DNA of 64,000 bases from Cudoniella acicularis (lineage: Eukaryota; Ascomycota; Leotiomycetes; Helotiales; Helotiaceae), in NCBI GenBank assembly GCA_013054445.1, contig JAAMPI010000088.1, positions 1 to 64,000 on the forward strand, read 5' to 3'. The position numbers were made by a program, and so were the translations under genes. The notes beneath the pieces are model-generated. The model saw only the letters and a program-made list of their open reading frames with translations. It was not told the DNA's origin and did not search any database. Each line of letters starts with the position of its first letter. Within the stretch, counting starts at the first letter, position 1. This document shows, piece after piece, positions 34,892 through 46,600 of the stretch.

Positions 34892-34920
34892 GTTGGTGTT
34901 GGTGTTGGTTGCTTACAGAA
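34892..34920 (+). repeat. 29-bp direct repeat, copy 2
   Basis: Identical to 33442-33470 and preceded by one more GGTGTT-like unit. Lies about 560 bp upstream of the paralogue B start codon. Confidence 0.65.
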
Positions 34921-35654
34921 CTTCTCTGATTATTCAGCGCTGTCACGCGCACAACACTTCAAAAACTAATCGATATGCCATTCTCAGATAACATAAAAAA
35001 TGTTACCATATAAATCAGTCTATCTTCTTCATATTTTAGATACTTGTATAGTCTTCATAATTGGTAGTCATTTAATTATTTTAAGGTGTGTTATAACACG
35101 TTTTGTTGAATAGTTGAAAATATCTCACTAGATTTTCATTCATATATAGCTACCACGAGAGAGAGAAAAGAGAAACAACATGCTGAATTTTGTTGCCGTT
35201 CTCTTGGTGTTGTAGAAATATTTTGGCTTGCGCAGAGGATATAATTCTACCCGCGCAGTAAACTTCTCGGGTAATGCTCATACCGCGAGATTATTCGCGC
35301 TTACTTAGGTTCAGAATACAAACACTTTCAATCTATTACTGAGATTTTTGTTCCAATTCATTTCACCAGAAATTTGTGTAACTTGCAAGTGAATGTATTC
35401 TATCCCGTTTAAAAAACAAGGCAAAAAGACAACGCACTCAATGACAGTTATGATCATGCATTTCGTAAGCCCAACCCCCCTTCTCGCCCTCGAGCGCTAT
35501 TATGGTATAAAGGACCGTGAACCCTCATGTGAGGAGAAAGCAAAAAGCAAAACAAAACCATGCGCCATTTGATCCCCATCCGTGTAATTTCATAAGTCAA
35601 ATTCCCGATGCAAATACCCCGATATCATAACCCATCATCCTCGCTGACTCCATC

Positions 35655-36122
35655 TTACTCGGCAGTGGTAGGAATTCCGGCTCCGGAGTTGTACTTATAA
35701 GTATACCACACATTGTTCTTCTTGTCGGTCCAAGTGTTAGTAGTCCTGGTCCAAGACCACTGCGTAGAAGTAAAATCCGGAGTCGTGTATGTAGCCGTCA
35801 GATCCTCCCCTTTATTCAAGTTCCAAGAAAGAGTGGTCCCCTCTGTGCAAGCAGAGTTCCAAGATTGCCCATAATAGTGGTAGCCTGAGAAGTCGGAACA
35901 GGCTGAGTAGAGATAATTGTCTTGCAAAATGGTGATGTTGATGTCAAAGCTCTCGTTGTCGTTGGTGTCAGAAATCTGGATAGTGATATCGATGTTGACA
36001 TCCACGCTGTAATCGGTGGTTCGTGCCAGATTTTTGGTGAGAGCTGGAGCTGGAGCCGGGGCCGAAAAGACGGTGGCGAGAAGGAAAGCAGATGCAGTAA
36101 TGAAGATGGTAGAGAAATGCAT
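35655..36122 (-). CDS. small secreted protein, paralogue C
   Basis: 155 aa, single exon, intact. ATG at 36122 gives the signal peptide MHFSTIFITASAFLLATVFS, then APAPAPAL. The mature part begins with a beta-rich region (SVDVNIDITIQIS, FDINITILQDN), then YSACSDFSG and NSACTEGTTLSWNLN and TATYTTPD, which correspond to the first Cys pair and the following strand of paralogue D (IPCNEGYSLTWSWN, AATYGTPTS). Unlike B and D it lacks the C-terminal C-x(4)-C-x-F-x-F pair and instead ends in a Trp/Tyr/Lys/Asn-rich tail. Its 5' leader shares TCAATATT and CCACAAAACACTC blocks with B, and its core promoter matches that of D. Function unknown; effector-like. Confidence 0.72.
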   Translation of the reverse strand: MHFSTIFITASAFLLATVFSAPAPAPALTKNLARTTDYSVDVNIDITIQISDTNDNESFDINITILQDNYLYSACSDFSGYHYYGQSWNSACTEGTTLSWNLNKGEDLTATYTTPDFTSTQWSWTRTTNTWTDKKNNVWYTYKYNSGAGIPTTAE

Positions 36123-36254
36123 CTTAGAGTTCGATTTGATTTGAAAGTAAAGTTTGAAGAGAAGATGACTGTGAAATGGGTTTCTGAAGGGAGTGTTTTG
36201 TGGAAATATCAGAAGGAAATATTGAGTGGAGATAGACTGTGAAGTAGATGATGG

Positions 36255-36304
36255 AATGCTTGATGCCCCTTTCAAAACTGGCGGAATACCTTCTCCTCTT
36301 TATA
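36255..36304 (-). promoter_or_regulatory. core promoter, paralogue C
   Basis: TATAAAG on the minus strand (36298-36304), about 176 bp upstream of the start codon, followed by the block TTGAAAGGGGCATCAAGCATT (36255-36275 region), which matches the paralogue D promoter at 19 of about 21 bases. Confidence 0.55.
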
Positions 36305-36414
36305 CCTTTCTACCACCACCGACCTTCTCTTTAGCTGGGAATCGGTGTTTCGTCCTGGTACCGAGTCCCCAACACTTCATGAACGGAAAATATTTGCTGA
36401 CGACAACAAACTGT

Positions 36415-36430
36415 GCACTGCCATACAACA
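36415..36430 (-). promoter_or_regulatory. shared upstream motif, paralogue C
   Basis: GCACTGCCATACAACA (plus strand), about 293 bp upstream of the start codon. Both this copy and the one at 30551 are followed within 60 bp by CACAGCT and AGCAACTTG, so a longer module is shared. Confidence 0.4.
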
Positions 36431-37521
36431 CGACAAACAGCATTACATATAAGCACAGCTTACTTGATCAGCAACTTGAGAGCAAGGTGAGAATTATAAT
36501 ACGCAGAACTGATATCCAATAGCGAAAGGAAAAGCACTGAAAAGGGCCCGAAATAGAAATAAGTTAGATATTTATGCGGCATAGTCATATCCCGTTAATT
36601 CAAACTTTTCAATGGACTGGATGCACATGGAGATGAGATTGGCAAATTTCGTGGCGTTTCCCTAGGGCCCAGTGATACTGCACGGGATAAGGAATTGACC
36701 GGCAGGCCGTCTGCTTCGCAAAATCGCGCGAAACACTTGAAAATTAATAAATAATCACTAAATCAAATACTACATAAATCACAAAAACAAGACAAATATT
36801 TCAACTTGGTCATATTCTGTGTTTTTGGATAGTTTCTCGTAGCCATATAGTGTTCATTCTTTGAAGTGTTGTGGGCGAATCTATGGGAGTGACCACGACA
36901 TGATCTCATGTTGGAAGAGAAGAATTCCCAGTCAGCATCCGCGCGGGAGTTTCAGGATATGCGGAGAGAAAACCATAATTAGAACGGGAGAATCATTCTC
37001 CATAAGCTTAAAATGTGTCGGGGCATCATTGGGTTGTGGCTGAGATTCCGCCTTGTTGGTTTTGTTGGTGGCGGATGTTAGAACCAGGGTTCTGGTATCC
37101 CGAACGTGATAAGGCGTTCTTATATGAAGAGGGGTTTCTAAATCCGGTCGTTGGATGCCCAGGGTGTATAATCCATACGAAGACCATCCAGTCATTTGAT
37201 GACATGGTGAGGAGATGGATGAAATCTAGGGACTATCAAGTTTACCTCAAGTTACCTTCATTGATGCGAATTTTTCCGCAGAAGGTAGTTTGAAGGAAGA
37301 CAACGAGATCAAGGAATGTGATGTGGTATTAAGTAAGTACTAGAGCCGTCCCTCTGCCTTCTGTCCAATGCTCCGAAAAAGACGCAAACCATGCCGGGAC
37401 TACAATGCAGCAGAAACAGGAACATGCAGAGGAAAGGAAAAGCGCGACATGCAGAAACTAGTACACTTCACAAAGCCCACTACGTCCTCTTTTCTCCCTC
37501 CTCGGCCACATTCAAACCTCC
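36431..37521. other. intergenic between paralogues C and D
   Basis: A/T-rich near 36730-36800. An 88-codon minus-strand frame (37195 to 36932) has no recognised domain. No gene called. Confidence 0.45.
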
Positions 37522-38030
37522 CTAAGCCTTGAAGTCTCTCTTGACCTTCTTGCCCGGAAAGAGATCTGTAAATCCAAATTGGCAAGTGTTTGGGTCTTGA
37601 CCATCGCAGCCCAAATTTGGCACGTTGTAGAGGAACGGAGACTAATAATGAATTAGTAATATGGTCCCCAAAAGAGGTTGAAAATCCTCCTAAACATTCT
37701 AACGGGAGTCAAGAGGGGAAAACGACGAATTAGATTGCTTACCGAGGTTGGCGTTCCATAAGTGGCTGCAATACCCTCATTTATGCTGTTCCAACTCCAA
37801 GTCAAGCTGTACCCTTCATTGCAGGGAATCGTTCCGGAGGCCGGGAGGGGCGATGTTTTCAGGCTGCCAGAGCAAGTTGGGGCATCTCCAACCTGACCGT
37901 TTTGCACTTGGAGAGTAACTGTAACATCGGAGGAGATAACACCAGTACCAGTTATAGCGAAGATGCCATCTGCCGCTGTGGTTGAAAGTAGTGTTGCGGT
38001 GATGGCAATGAGGGCGGTTGCGAATTGCAT
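37522..38030 (-). CDS. small secreted cysteine protein, paralogue D
   Basis: Exons 37743-38030 and 37522-37641 with a 101-bp intron (GTAAGC donor, TTATTAG acceptor); 135 aa. Signal peptide MQFATALIAITATLLSTTAA. The mature protein has four cysteines in two pairs: PTCSGSLKTSPLPASGTIPC and LGCDGQDPNTCQFGFTDLF, with YSLTWSWNSINEGIAATYGT between them. The tail KKVKRDFKA is basic. This is the cleanest member of the local secreted family and the best reference for the Cys pattern. Its promoter (TATAAAG at 38170-38176) and the block next to it match those of paralogue C. Function unknown; effector-like. Confidence 0.75.
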
Positions 38031-38133
38031 TTTGCTTGTTTGCTTGAGTTGACTTGGATGTGGTAATGAGTCTGCTTGGAGTATGGAATTGGATATTGTC
38101 TATGTTTGGATGCTTGTGCTCTGAAGATGAAGT

Positions 38134-38176
38134 AATGCTTGATGCTCTTTTCAAGAGAAAGTTCTTTCCCTTTATA
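38134..38176 (-). promoter_or_regulatory. core promoter, paralogue D
   Basis: TATAAAG on the minus strand (38170-38176), 140 bp upstream of the start codon, then TTGAAAAGAGCATCAAGCATT (38134-38154), nearly identical to the block upstream of paralogue C. Confidence 0.55.
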
Positions 38177-38948
38177 CTTCACCTAGCTCTTTCAATTCAG
38201 TGTCAACCTCTTCCGGAAGGTGCCACAAGCTTCCACCGATCAGGTACTTACTTGTTTAGAAACCGAGTTTCTTTGAGGCTCGAATGGAAGTGACGATGGC
38301 CAAGCGTATTCTACCTCAGCACTAATCTTCAGGCATCCTTCCATAGCAATCAACACCTCGTATCTGATATCATGAGGTCAAGAGCATTGAAGTTGCCTTA
38401 AAGCTTCGCAACGTTGCAGACCGGCCAAGGTTCCGTACATGAAGTGATCGGCACTTACCGACCTTCCGTTGTCAAAGATGTTTAAATGAATCTAAATGAA
38501 CACCGTTTTCAGCTCAGGTCAGCTGGGCTTGCAACCACGTGGCCGAGTAAGTTAAAGTAGAAGATTACCAGGATCACAGGAGAACGCGGGGAAATTGTAT
38601 TAAAATAGACACAGCAACCCGACTTTTTTGTAACGACGATCGTTTGATTTTAGAAACTAATTGGACGAGAATGGCGAGGTTGAGGATCTGCCTCGAATGA
38701 TGATTACTTGTCAAAAATCGTCATATGAAGAGTACCCTAGCAGCCTCGTATGCCGAAGATCTCTCGTATTTCTGCCCTGCGGTCTCGTACCAGCCGGTCT
38801 CCAACGCCGTTGAGACACCACTGGCGATTCTTGGCAGACTTTTGCTTAGAGTGCTAAAATACGTGATTATATTCCGCAAAAACTTCTGTATCGAAGGGCC
38901 TTGTGAGACCTATTCCCCAACGCCAAACATGCAATTTTTCCATCCAAC
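38177..38948. other. intergenic, no gene seen
   Basis: Upstream DNA of paralogue D and downstream DNA of pob3, which marks the edge between the secreted-protein zone and the next housekeeping block. No ORF with a recognisable domain. Confidence 0.5.
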
Positions 38949-40854
38949 TTAACCGGTTTTCGCTTTCTTTTTTGGTCGTTCCTCCGCATCACTTTTTGCT
39001 CCTTCTTCCTCGTCACTGCCAGAACTTTCATGGTTCGAATCAAATTCCTCAGCAACGTCACTCTCGCTGTCTTCCTGGAAGTCTTCGTCTGCACTCTCGC
39101 TATCCTCATCGGCACTACCTCTGTCTGCACGAGCTGCGACAACCTCCTCGTCACTGCTGGCGAGTTCCTCTGCCCTCAGTGCAGCCTTCAAGATTGCAGA
39201 GCTATCCTCATCAATCTCGTTCTTGACTCTCAGTTGTTTGGTCTTGAAGAAGTCCTCAAGTGGCTTTTGCTCTTCGCGATTGATATTAGAGAACTGCGAT
39301 TCACCTCCTTCTTTCATCTGAATGGTGATATCAAATGTCCGGCTCGCAGAGACAGCACCGCCAACACGAGAGAAGACAACCGTTTTGACCTGCTCATATG
39401 CAATATATGTGGCTGGTTTTGGGACAAACATGAAAGCTTTTTCCAGGCAGTAAAGGAAACCTTCGCTCGCCTTGATGGAGCACTTGATGCCGTATTGTTG
39501 GTGGTGGCTTTGGTTGTTAGTGAAACCCAAACACTGGAGCTTGTAACATACCTCAAAAAGTCCTTGGCGGGTTGGTTTACCTTCTTTCCTGCCAGTCCTC
39601 GGAAGACTTGTGTCACAACTTGATGTAAAGGCTGCTCATAATGTGGGGCTAATTTGCCCTCGTATTTCCCCTTCAGTAGCTCTTCTGTCATGTTGAGATC
39701 AATCGTAACTTCTTCGTCCTTCTTGAATTGCATAACTAAGAAAGGATATCTAGTTTGACCTTGTCGAAGGGGAGGGTCTAGGCCGATACATATCATGAAA
39801 TGTGTTTCGTCTGGTTTCGGGAGAACCATAAATTTCTTGATATGTTCGTACTGAATCTTGTAGTCATATGTTTTACCACGTAACCGAAAGGAGTTTTCGT
39901 ACATATCGATATCGAAACGTCCTCTGTATATGCATTAGTATTGTCTCGTGTAGGTCCCAGAATAACATACCTAGGAGTAAGATGCAAAACATCAAGGAAG
40001 GTGGCGAAAGTGTCTCCAGCGACTTCTCCAATTTCTGCCTTCTCCATAAGAGTGTCGTAAAAGAGGTTTGCAGCATTTTGTTCCTCGTCACCTTCAGCAT
40101 CACTGGGCGCATCCTCCCCTTCCAGCGCCTCTTTTTTTTGTGGTCGTGCCGGGAATGTAGAATCTCATCTCTACAAGCTGGTCCTTTCCAGCACCTGCCT
40201 TCTTGCCCTTCCCACGAGCGCCACCAGGTGCTCCGTTTGTGCCATCGTCGCCATTTACAGGCAAAGAAAACTCGACCGCCACCTCGTTCTTTCCCGCCAG
40301 ATTAGTATTCGAGATTTCTGAGTATGGAATTTCGAAGGCTGGTCGATTTTGAACATTGAATGCTAGTTCCGCCTTGCCAAATTCGCCTTTGCCCCAGTTC
40401 CAGCCACGAAGCGCATGTTCCTTGTGTTCGAGATTCGTGCTATACCAGTTTTTGAAGATTTTGCTTAATCGTTCGAAGTCCTGTTCCAGTCAATAGATGC
40501 GCTTTTGATGAATCATGTGCGACTGACCTCCTGCGAGAAACCATCAAGCTGAACGACGCCCGAATTTCTCAACATGATCTTGACCTCGTAGCCTTTTGAT
40601 GCTCGACTCCATTGCGCACTGCCAATATTCGTGGAATCAAGGGTGAAGGGTTCGCCACCTCCAGATGGCTTCCAACCGAATCCAGACTCTGCGAAACGGC
40701 ATTTGCCCGATTCTCTGGAAAGGTCGAGATAGATGCTGTCAAAACTTTCCCTGTTCGATCAAAAGCATCAGCTTCCATTGTTGCAATTCCCAAAATCTCC
40801 TGTCCTTTGAGAGGTACAAGGAGCAAGTATCCTGGAAATAACTTACATAGCCAT
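38949..40854 (-). CDS. pob3: FACT complex subunit Pob3 (SSRP1), one homopolymer frameshift
   Basis: Histone-chaperone subunit that, with Spt16, loosens and reassembles nucleosomes during transcription and replication. Five exons: 40847-40854 (only 8 bp), 40528-40750, 39971-40480, 39552-39923, 38949-39507, with introns of 96, 47, 47 and 44 bp. Order: N-terminal domain from ESFDSIYLDLS, SSRP1 PH-like domain (RFDIDMYENSFRLRGKTYDYK; FMICIGLDPPLRQGQTRYP), second PH-like domain (HHQQYGIKCSIKASEGFLYCLEKAF split across an intron), then a long acidic tail ending in a basic KKKAKTG. As in yeast Pob3 there is no HMG box. Exon lengths sum to one base too many: eight A on the coding strand (40132-40139) where seven would keep the frame (TTKKEALEGED). 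Corrected length about 556 aa. Confidence 0.92.
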
Positions 40855-41459
40855 ATTGTCGACTTTGTTTGCGGGTTGAAGTTGGGGATGGCAGGTTGAC
40901 GGGAGGGAGCTTTGGTGGTCGCGTAAAGTGCCTGCGCGACAGAGGAAGCTTCAACGCGTTTAATTAAAGTGGGCCCCACGTGATGCTAGGAAAAGGGGGG
41001 TTCTGCAGCAGAACGCTTTAAAAGCAGCATACAAAGGTCAATTCTATCTGCAGAATCTATTTGGAAGTAGTTTTCAAGATCTAGTTACTTAGATATGCGC
41101 AGACGTCAATGATTCTTTACATTTCAGAAAGCCACAGAAATATTTCCATTTCTGGAAAGGAATTAAAGGGGAGGAGCATCGGTCCAGGGTAATCATCTTC
41201 ACCATAGCTTGTGAAATCGATATTGAACCATTTACCTGCTAGCCCAATAGTTCGGGATCCTTCGAATGGTCTTAAAAATAGAGAAATAGCAAAATTAGTC
41301 GCGACGTCCAGGGAGTCCCAGGGATACCGAAAAGAAGATCAAAGCGGTATTTTCTTCGAGACTTTGATACATTCTTCGACTCATAATCATTAACTAATAC
41401 GTTAAATATACGTTCCTTCGTGCCACATCTCATAAGACGCTTCAATCCTGCATTTCCAC
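40855..41459. other. promoter of pob3 and 3' side of MFS gene
   Basis: Both flanking genes are on the minus strand. No ORF with a recognisable domain. Confidence 0.5.
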
Positions 41460-43685
41460 TTAAACATCAAGCCTCTTCTCCTGATCGCTCTCATTAATAT
41501 GCGCAACCTTTGAGGCATCATTCCCTGGCATCTTTTGCAGACGCTTGGCAACATTCATTCCCAAGAACTTCTCCATATTTGGTACAAAACACGCGGCCAG
41601 AATCAAAAGAGCGCTAAATGGAATGGTGACATAAAACACAATCTTGAAACTGCTGATGTATGCGTGGGTGACCGCGGCTCCGACCTGGGCAATAATTTCG
41701 GGAGTGATACCTGGAACGTCGGCGAAAGATCCTGCTGTGATGCCAGCATAGAGGCTGACTAGAGAGGAGGACGGAAGCCCGGCATCTAACGCTGCTGGAG
41801 TGACGTACTCTGGCAGGTATACTGCGATCTTGTTGTCGAGGACGGAGACGTATAGAGCTTGCGCAATAGCTCCACCAGCCGCACGAATGGACCCAAGAAC
41901 ACCTGTCGCGAGGCCGATATCTTGAGGCGCGATGACCAAAGTAACCCCAGGGAAAGTGATGTTATCGACGAAACCGATCGAGCAACAGGCTAGAACTCCA
42001 ATAGCGATGAAACTGGCGTGTCCATCCGCCGAAATTGAAGAAAGGGCCGTAACAAAGGCGAATGACAAACAGGCTGCTATTATCGTCTGGATTTTCACCA
42101 TGGGGATGTATGAAATAGCGAATCCACCAAGAACCTGCCCCAGAAGGATACCACCTCCAACGACTGAGCTCTGCCATCCGATAGCGGTCACACTTGTGGT
42201 GTAGACGGTGCCGATGATGGTAGGCCACAGAATAGTCATAGAATAGTAGATCATCGCCCCAATAGTGGCACAAGCGACGACAGCGACATATCCAACGTTC
42301 CTGAAGAGTCGAGGTGGAATGAGAGCAGTATGCTTGACGAAGTATGTTTCTGCACCTTGTTAGTACCTATTTGATCCATATGTAGTTTCGCAATGAGATA
42401 TTACCATAAAATCCAAGAGCTACCAAAGTTGCAATACCAATCAGCAACGTGCAAAGAACGTAAGCGCTTGCCCAAGGATATGTAGTTCCACCCCACGAGA
42501 GCCCGATGAGGAATAGGACCATTCCGGCAGTAAAGAGGAACATTCCGCCGTAGTCAAGCTCCGCCATCTGTTGACGTTTCGATTTTCCTTCGACTGTGAC
42601 AGAATTAGCCCCTGGTCTCGGCTATGAAAAAAGGGGTTGTTTGGCCCCCAATTTCACTAAGTGCTGTATTGGGTGGAATGAAGCCACAGACTTACCGTGC
42701 AATTGATTATAAGTGGGTGGATGGTAGCAGAGAGCATAAAGTACCAAAGCCACAACAGACATGATAATTCCAAGATAATACGACCAACGCCATCCTGAAG
42801 ATGTCTTCTCAATAAAGGTTCGAGCAATGATGGGTCCAAATACTGGTGCGGGTTAGCAGGTGCTAGAATGTCGTTGTTGAGGAACGTACCTGCGAATGGC
42901 AAACTAGACAAAAATACTAAGGTAACGATGGGTCCACGATGCTTGTTTGGAACCAGCTCTCCGAGAACAATGCCAAAAGACAACTGGCCAGCAGCGGCAA
43001 GGCCGTTGCATAAATTTGCGCCAATAAGTGCATTGACTGATTTTGCCGTGCATCCAATAATGCATCCGATTAATCCAAGGCCGGTAGTTCCTATTACCAT
43101 CCATTTTCGTCCAAAAATATCCGAAAGTCTTCCCACAAGGAGGAAGCCGATTGCTGTAGAATTTCCTGTGAGAAACAAATAAAAATTGTAGGAGGGTGTT
43201 ACAAACCTGTGCCTAGAGTCCAAACCGTAGCTACCCATGAGATATTTGGAGATGGACCGATATCTGCATTTATAAGAAGAAGCGTATTCGCAGGTAAGAC
43301 CCTAAATAAATTAGTGTTATGCTTTTTCCAGCAGTAGGGAGCTGAAGGGAACCGTAAGAGTGAAACATATTTCAGAATATGAATTTAAGGGGAAGGGACA
43401 AAGAAACAGGTTAATTACCATCCAAGATATGCGCAAATGCTTGCAGCACAAACAGCCTGTGTTCGTCAGCTTTTCCCAGCCAACACTGGAATGATAACTC
43501 ACAGTAACAGTTCCAAGGAATTGGTAGCTGTAGAAATAGCCAGCCGGCATCTGATCTAACTCACCACCAAGAGCGTGGGTATCCACATAATCGACCTCTC
43601 CATCAGCATGCACTGTTTTCAAAACATCTACATTGCCCATGTGCTCCGTATGCACTGCATTGTCGCTCTTCTCGCTTGAAGACAT
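41460..43685 (-). CDS. MFS transporter, TRI12/siderophore-type (14 TM)
   Basis: Seven exons: 43503-43685, 43419-43456, 43207-43301, 42890-43165, 42696-42842, 42405-42593, 41460-42349; introns 41-117 bp, all in phase; 605 aa. The signature GRLSDIFGRKW follows the second membrane helix, and the N-terminal polar region (about 45 residues) and ANTLLLINADIGPS loop are typical of the fungal trichothecene-efflux (TRI12) branch of the drug:H+ antiporter 2 group, which also covers siderophore carriers. Exon 7 holds the last helices and ends in a short polar tail. Substrate cannot be told from sequence, and no secondary-metabolite or siderophore gene is adjacent, so a general efflux or uptake role at the plasma membrane is inferred. 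Confidence 0.88.
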
Positions 43686-46600
43686 GATGTTGGATTCGTT
43701 TGTATTGTATCGGAAGAAGTGGTACTGTTGCAAGCAAAGAGCCGTCGTATCCTGCGGACAATTCCCACTAAAGGGATCTGTTCACTGACAAGATCTTGCG
43801 CACGATATACTTAGAGATAGGGGAGTGAAGTACGTTTAAATAAACTGAATGCACAGCCCCAACGAAACTTTGGGTCAAATATCAGGCTGCGAAAAATTTC
43901 AGAGCTGTGTGAGACTCGAACGAGAATGAAAAAAAAGAAATCTAGAACGCGGCTACGCCACGAAGAAAACGGGACCGAGACTCCTAAGTGCTAAATGCGG
44001 GGTGCAAGATGCCATGATATACTACTAGGGAGCTCAGACATAGGGCAACTCAGCTAAAGTCTCCACAGGGCCCGAGGTTTCAACGGAAAGCTAGATTGTC
44101 AACGGGTTATGGCTCTGACTCGACACCAATGTTCACCTCCGTGGTGGAGATATCGGGACTTTGCCGGGCACCTCTGCTATCTGTGACCCGAATACCTTCC
44201 CCTGAAGTCCTTTGCATCGCATCCTCATGCACGCAGATGCAGACGCAGGCATTCATGGCTGCATTCAATAGTGACGCTTTGTGCCCAAAGAATAGATGAA
44301 TTGACCCTAGAGAGGTCCGTTCCAAGATGACGGGGAGAATGCCGCTGCAAGGCGTATGGGACCTTCACGCCAATAGAACTTCCACGCCGAAAACCTCGAT
44401 CGTTCATACTCGTAGACCCCGTGAACGAACCATTCCTAATGATGTGTGGAGAGAGTCCGGGACCCCAGATGTCTGAATGCGGGGGATCTTCGATCCGGTG
44501 TTGAGGTTGAAGTTTTTGGTTCGGAAAAGGATTTCCTGGTAGATTGAGGGGTAGGAAACAGGCGAAAGGGGAAGCATCGGGAAATGCCCCTGATTATAAA
44601 TAAGCATTATTTCTAACCATCGAAGTAGCAAGTCTACACACCTGCCATGTCTTCACTCTCGATTCAACGTCCAATTTAGATTCGGGAGCTTTTCTTCCTT
44701 TCAAGCCACTTCCCGGTAACCGACGCCCGCTGTCAGACACCCAACACAATTCATCCTTCACCGTACTGTAGGGCTAGCAAGCCTCTTTCTCTCTACGCGA
44801 CTCGCTCCCGGCTCAAAATAGAGCAAGACTTCCACATATTGACTCAGAGAAAACGTTCTCGTGCCTTTCCAAGTCAGTCCAAGCCCTGTGTGGCTGCGAC
44901 ACGACTCGATCATGATCCTCTTTCCTTCCACGCTCCTTCGATGCTCCTTCCCCTGCGCTCTTTCCACCGGTCAACCCCTTCCAAGCTAGGTCAAGCTTAT
45001 TCGAATGCTTGAGCACGTCGGTTCCGTTTACAAAATTTGTGGCTTGGTATGCCATTCGGAGAGCCGCCCTTCTCCGTGAATGCCTTCCTCAGAAGCTTTT
45101 GTCCACGGCTTCGTGCATCTGCTCTCTGCTCAGGGATCTCTCGGATTCTCTCATTACTCGCGAGTAACGGCCAGAATACACAATGGGCAATCCCACGGCC
45201 GGTCGAGACCAGCTCCCAGGGAGACGGCAGGATGACAATCGTTGAGACGCTGTAGTAACTTCAAGTGTCGATCAAGTGCCTAGAACACCTTGTCCACCAC
45301 CATACCGGAAGCCCGGAGTGCCGTATTAAAGACCACGAGTCCAATGAAGAACCGCCCTCAAGCAAATTGGAAAGAAGCATCTTCTTAGACTAAAGTTCTT
45401 GTGGTCTCGGTTTTATAGTGTTACTGTTCGATCCGGGCTCGACTTCACCTCGGCTTTGAAGACCTCCTAAACCCGAGGATATTTTCAGACTTGGTCAAGT
45501 CAGAGTCTGCTCATGCTCACTCTAGACTCGCCGTGATCTTCGCGACGCTCCGTAACGACTCTCACGATAGCGGCCTCAACAGCTCATCACCAACATTCTC
45601 CCTCTATTCCATGATGACCATCGAAGACTTCCATCTCGAATTGAACAGTGGCGATGCTTCAACCTTGTCCGGTTCATACCCGAATGCTCTTTGCCAGTTC
45701 AGGGCAGATCACCTTGGAAACAGAGTCACAAATCAGTCTCTTCTCCAGTTCGTATGCTGAAGGGCGAATCATCTTGGAAAAAAAGGTACACATCAACCTC
45801 TTCGCTAGAACAGAGAGCTTTACCAAATAGCTTCCAACCATCGAAAATACGAGATCCGTATTCACCAGAAACAGACAGCTCAGTTCTACTTAGAGTCGAG
45901 CCTCATGTTGGAACGTCTTCTCGACTCAACGACAACGCATCACGAGAACCTATTTCCGTCATTAAATCACTGAAAAATCCATCATCACGACTTTCTATGA
46001 CAAGAGCAATAAGAAATCCCTTCTAGACACGAACCTCGGCCTCAGACAACAAATAAAATGAGGCATAAACGAACCAGAGACAGGAGTGGACTTCAAACAG
46101 ATGACTAACACAAGAATAGACCCCAAGGGAGAAAGAAAAGAACTTCCAGTAATATCAACACCCAGATCAACTCATCAATTTCAAGAATGTCATCGAAGTC
46201 GAGAGAACCCACCCCTACTTGAGCAAACTCAGCAAAGCTCTCAAGACCCTATAATAACCCCCAATAACCACGCGATTTCGAGCTTCATCTCCACGGCCAT
46301 ACCACATTCGCACAGATACGATATTGTACCGCCCCAACCCACGTTCCCTACCCGCCGCCCTCCCGCCATTTTCCCACTCCCCACCACTCACCACTCCAAA
46401 TCCCTCAAGCCTCAGACCTCTTCCCACGAGGTCGGTCATCCACCAGGCTCTAAGACTCCTTCTTTTCCATTACCCGGGTTTCCCACCACCCAAAAAACAA
46501 ACCCGTCATCCATTTTCACGGTTTTGTTGCACATCGCATTATCTCGCACAATACCCCATTTGGAAACTTGCGAAACAGTTACCTTTTCCTACGCCCCATC

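Larger units (their letters stand above)
34336..35654. other. intergenic between paralogues B and C
   Basis: Contains the paralogue B leader and promoter, a degenerate upstream motif at 34624 and the second copy of the 29-bp repeat. No ORF with a recognisable domain. Confidence 0.5.
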
